A stretch of 64,000 nucleotides of DNA from Rhabditophanes sp. KR3021. Lineage: Eukaryota > Nematoda > Chromadorea > Rhabditida > Alloionematidae. The notes beneath the pieces were generated by a model. That model had not been told where the DNA came from and made no database searches. It saw only the letters and a list, made by a program, of their open reading frames with translations. A program made the translations under genes and the position numbers. The stretch lies in contig CAUJLY010000003.1 in assembly GCA_963281155.1 (NCBI GenBank), forward strand, positions 496,001-560,000. The letters are read 5' to 3'. Of the stretch, positions 61,015-64,000 are shown piece by piece (positions within the stretch are counted from its first letter, which is position 1; every line of letters starts with the position of its first letter).

Positions 61015-61335
61015 TTCTATGTTGAGCTCAAAATATTGACAAGAATGTCCTTGTTCATGTGATTAAATTGAGTTGATAAATACTATTTTAAATAGAAAAA
61101 TTAAGTAAATATATTTATACATCAAATTTCTTGCTCCTTTAAGTCAACTTAAATAACATTTCAGTTGTTTTCATTATGTGCGGGATTTTTAGTCTCCAAG
61201 ACTGTTGAAAAGGCAAAACTGGTTTCTTAAGTGCATTAGGTCCAATGGAGGATAATTTGCAATGAATGCGTTGATAGTGCAAAGATTTTGTGGGTCAACA
61301 CTAACAATTAAGATATGTACTGATTCTAATCCCAT
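61015..61335 (-). pseudogene. Decayed tandem copy of the 3' end of lig-4
   Basis: The sequence from about 61000 to 61335 is similar, with many substitutions and indels, to 61500-61815, the 3' UTR and last codons of lig-4. Matching landmarks in the same order include GAGCTCAAAATATT versus GAAGCTCAAATATTT, CCTTGTTCAT-AGATTAAAT, TAGTCTCCA versus CAGTCTCCA, GGAGGATA, and GCGTTGATAGTG versus GCATTGATAGTG. It has no open frame. Confidence 0.7.
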
Positions 61336-61599
61336 TGTCCAAAGGCATGATTATACTTAAATGAATACAAAAATGATTAACTACTGGTGTTAAGTAAAAT
61401 TAAATAAAAGCTAAAAAGTACAATTTAAATGAACACAAACAAACAAGTATAGTATTTATTTAAAAATATGCCAATCATGCCATTGTTTAAAAAAATAAAG
61501 ATGTTATTTAAAAGTTTTATTTAGAAGCTCAAATATTTACAAGATTTCCTTGTTCATAAGATTAAATAGAGTTAATAAATACAATTTACAAGTAAAAAG

Positions 61600-63990
61600 T
61601 TAAAATAAATATAAAAATAAATCACATCTCTTCTTCTTTGACTCCAGTTTCTTCATTTTCATCTGTTTCCATATTAGCGTCGCCATTTTCAGTCTCCATA
61701 GCTTCTTGAGAGTCAAAAACTTCCTTCTTGGGGCGAGAAGTTCGACTGGAGGATACTTATTGATCAACGCATTGATAGTGGCGCAATTATTTTCGATTGG
61801 ATTTTCCCAGAAGCAGTACTTGGAATCAAGTTCCAAAAGTTTTCCTTCCTTGTAGCATTCGTTGATCCAATCTCCATTAATGACGGTAATCTTCATAGCA
61901 CGGATAGCTGCCTGAACTTTGACGTGTTTTTCCTTAAAGCCAACAACGAAATTAGTCTTCTGGGTAGGATGAGCCACAACATTAGCCCCCAAATTATAGA
62001 AAAAGTCACGATAATCATTAATAGATGTGACACTATCTTCATTCAAGACACAAACAGTTATGTCACTAAAAACAGAGGATGTTTTTGTCATCTTTGCTCT
62101 CTTGGTGGATAATTCATTGTGAGTGAGTTGTTTGAGAATCTTTCCATGTTTAATCTTTTCAAATTCTGCCTCATTGTCTCTCAATTGATCATCGTACATA
62201 GCAACATCTTCGATAGTGTCGATGTCTTCAATATTCTTGTCGTGTCTTATAAATTTGAATTTGGCAAAATGAAGATGGCCATTGATGATTCCAGCCGAAG
62301 CTACTTCAACTACAACAATATTGTTCCGGTCAACATACCACTCAATACTTTTCATTTCACTTTCAGAACCTGGGGCCAACCAAATAGGAGCAGTAGTATC
62401 TTGGAAGAATTTGCGATCATTACGGCTAAGTAATTCCTTAAGTCTTTTTATATCCAAAGCTTTCATGTGAGCGTCGACGTTTCCAACAATCTTCAACTTG
62501 TTGTTTTCACCCATAGCAGCCATTTTGAAAGAAACGATGTCAGGAGAGTTGGCGTTTCTATATTTAACTCCAACAACAGCCAAATCAAGTGTGCAACTCT
62601 TGGCATAGTCAGGCTTGCACTTGAAGAAACCATTTCTTTTGGCGCGGGACCCAGACACATACCTTGCATCTGTCCACTTCACAACAATCCCTTCTTTCTT
62701 GTTACCCATTTCCTTTTTGTATTCTCTTTCAAAAGTGTCATAATTGTTGCAGGGGACTTGTTTAGGAATGACAACAATATCATTCTTCGGTCCGAGGTCC
62801 TTAAAAATGAAGTCTTCCAAAACTTTTCTCCTGTACTTAAAAGGAACATCTACGAGTGAATTGTGGTTGTAATGAATGACATCAAAAACAACCAATTGCC
62901 TTCTGACTGGATAATGTTCTTTGACATACTTGACGTCAAAAACGTCTCCGCCCGGAACTCTGTACCCCTTAGGGACGGGAGAGCCATCTGCCTTCAGAAC
63001 CATCGTCAATTCACAATCCAAAATGACGTCTCTAACATCTTCTCGAAAGAAAGGATCAATGTCCTTGGTGAAGTTTGTAGGTGTTCCTTCAACAGCAATA
63101 GTACTTGGATCGCTTCCGAAACATTCCGTGTAATTGTTACGGTTTCTTGAGTAAAAACGATATTTGCCCTCCTTAGTACGATGGACAATCATATGCTCCC
63201 CATCGAACTTTTCCTCAATCACAAAATCGGTGGAGTTGGTAACTTTGCAAAACTCATCCCATTCTTCTTTGCTGGCACCGGATTTAGATAATTTCATGAC
63301 ATAAAATGGTCTGTTGATTTGTGTTTTGTAGACTTGACTCTTGTCAGTAATTGTCTTTAGTCTAGCAGGGTCATAATCTTGAAGGACCTCCTCGAGACAC
63401 TCCCCAACACTCATCCTTTCGGTAAAGCTTTTGTCCATTTGATCCAAAATAGCCGTTCCGAAAATTCCAAGCGTCATGGGAAGCTCATCAGTAAGCATAT
63501 GGAACAAGAACTTCAATTCCCTGGCATCCATTTTGATAAAAAGTCCACTCAAACCTTTCTCCTTCTCAATATTCTTCTTAAGAAAGATATCGTCCAAAGC
63601 TTCATTCAAATCATGTAAGGTAATCTTCTTAGAACTGCCACCACGTTTCTTCCTGTACGCCGTCACTAAAAGATCAATTCCATCTTTTACTTTCTTACCA
63701 GTAGTATAATTTAAAGCGTTTGGTTTGAGAGAAATAGCTCTAGCAACGGACTGAGCCAACTTAGTCGATCCAGTTCCATAAGAACGTATGTCTTGTTTGG
63801 GGGCGAGGATTCTGACAGCTTGAAAGATGGACTTGTTGGTGGATTGAATGCTATACCAGTACTTCACAAATTCCATATACACCTTTTCTTTGTCTCCTTT
63901 CGAAGAGGCCTCGGTAAGTTCATCAAATAGGTCGCACAACCGCCCAAATGTTACTTGTTTAGCTGTCGTCACACCACCACTTCCTTCCAT
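61600..63990 (-). CDS. lig-4: DNA ligase IV, C-terminal tail frame-shifted
   Basis: ATP-dependent ligase that seals breaks in non-homologous end joining. A single exon of 796 codons. The DNA-binding domain covers about 1-220 (FGRLCDLFDEL), then the adenylation domain with nucleotidyl Lys261 in EEKFDGEH (motif I), D-C-E-L (motif IV region), K-K-E-G-I-V-V-K (motif V region), and an OB-fold. One BRCT domain (about 650-735, ending INGDWINECYKEG) follows; the second BRCT of vertebrate LIG4 is missing. After PPVELLAP the frame as written becomes basic and hydrophobic. An extra base in the G4 run at 61730-61733 opens an acidic tail (E-T-E-N-G-D-A-N-M-E-T-D-E-N-E-E) ending at 61622, which looks far more like real protein. 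The start is at the window edge; the N-terminal fit is good, but an upstream exon cannot be excluded. Confidence 0.9.
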   Translation of the reverse strand: MEGSGGVTTAKQVTFGRLCDLFDELTEASSKGDKEKVYMEFVKYWYSIQSTNKSIFQAVRILAPKQDIRSYGTGSTKLAQSVARAISLKPNALNYTTGKKVKDGIDLLVTAYRKKRGGSSKKITLHDLNEALDDIFLKKNIEKEKGLSGLFIKMDARELKFLFHMLTDELPMTLGIFGTAILDQMDKSFTERMSVGECLEEVLQDYDPARLKTITDKSQVYKTQINRPFYVMKLSKSGASKEEWDEFCKVTNSTDFVIEEKFDGEHMIVHRTKEGKYRFYSRNRNNYTECFGSDPSTIAVEGTPTNFTKDIDPFFREDVRDVILDCELTMVLKADGSPVPKGYRVPGGDVFDVKYVKEHYPVRRQLVVFDVIHYNHNSLVDVPFKYRRKVLEDFIFKDLGPKNDIVVIPKQVPCNNYDTFEREYKKEMGNKKEGIVVKWTDARYVSGSRAKRNGFFKCKPDYAKSCTLDLAVVGVKYRNANSPDIVSFKMAAMGENNKLKIVGNVDAHMKALDIKRLKELLSRNDRKFFQDTTAPIWLAPGSESEMKSIEWYVDRNNIVVVEVASAGIINGHLHFAKFKFIRHDKNIEDIDTIEDVAMYDDQLRDNEAEFEKIKHGKILKQLTHNELSTKRAKMTKTSSVFSDITVCVLNEDSVTSINDYRDFFYNLGANVVAHPTQKTNFVVGFKEKHVKVQAAIRAMKITVINGDWINECYKEGKLLELDSKYCFWENPIENNCATINALINKYPPVELLAPRRKFLTLKKLWRLKMATLIWKQMKMKKLESKKKRCDLFLYLF

Positions 63991-64000
63991 GTCAACATCT

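Noticed and set aside
1..64000. CRISPR array, bacterial operons, rRNA or tRNA genes
   Set aside because: None recognisable. The direct repeats found are AT-rich minisatellites without spacer structure, and I could not fold a convincing tRNA by eye.

Overview
The window is nuclear DNA from a nematode. It is AT-rich, has short introns of about 40-60 bp with GTAAGT/TTTCAG-type sites mixed with a few of 1-2 kb, and carries nematode-typical families: transthyretin-like (TTR) secreted proteins, a TWK two-pore K+ channel, an Sra/Sre-type chemoreceptor, an astacin and orthologues of nhr-6, ckk-1, dyf-2, lig-4 and dnj-21. I cannot name the genus from sequence alone.

Layout. 0-5 kb: coding-like debris and a complete five-exon catalase (-). 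5.9-10.8 kb: four TTR-like genes, two in tandem (+), one convergent with overlapping stop codons, and a more intron-rich one (-), with a decayed PIP-box/acidic-protein pseudogene among them. 11-20 kb: a small membrane protein, a TWK channel, a secreted protein resembling IgGFc-binding N-terminal domains, an arrestin-domain pseudogene, a 7TM chemoreceptor and a minisatellite. 20-23 kb: rps-13 and an unrecognised Ser-rich gene. 23-29 kb: largely empty, with a pogo-type MITE and an Hsp70 pseudogene. 29-41 kb: NR4A receptor nhr-6 (-) and CaM-kinase kinase ckk-1 (+), divergent across 4.8 kb of non-coding DNA. 41-51 kb: a small membrane protein, the IFT-A gene dyf-2/WDR19 with an RFX X-box 59 bp before its ATG and a complete antisense gene nested in a GC-AG intron, and a secreted Q/R/P-rich protein. 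52-64 kb: a degraded gene of unknown family, dnj-21 (TIM14), an astacin with EGF and CUB domains, cox-6A, GINS subunit psf-2 and DNA ligase IV.

A recurrent feature is that several otherwise healthy genes (dnj-21, the astacin, the lig-4 tail, the Ser-rich gene) each lose frame by one base at or next to a homopolymer run. Because the reading frame continues cleanly in a neighbouring frame, I read these as likely assembly indels. They differ from the true pseudogenes here (Hsp70, arrestin, the PIP-box gene and the 52-53 kb gene), which carry many lesions. No operon is proven. psf-2 and cox-6A are co-directional, 198 bp apart, and cox-6A has a splice-acceptor-like site directly before its ATG, so a two-gene operon or trans-splicing is possible. 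I found no strong case for a wholly new system. The most informative signals are the ciliary X-box, the nested gene in a GC-AG intron, the interlocked TTR gene ends, the MITE and the lig-4 3' duplication.
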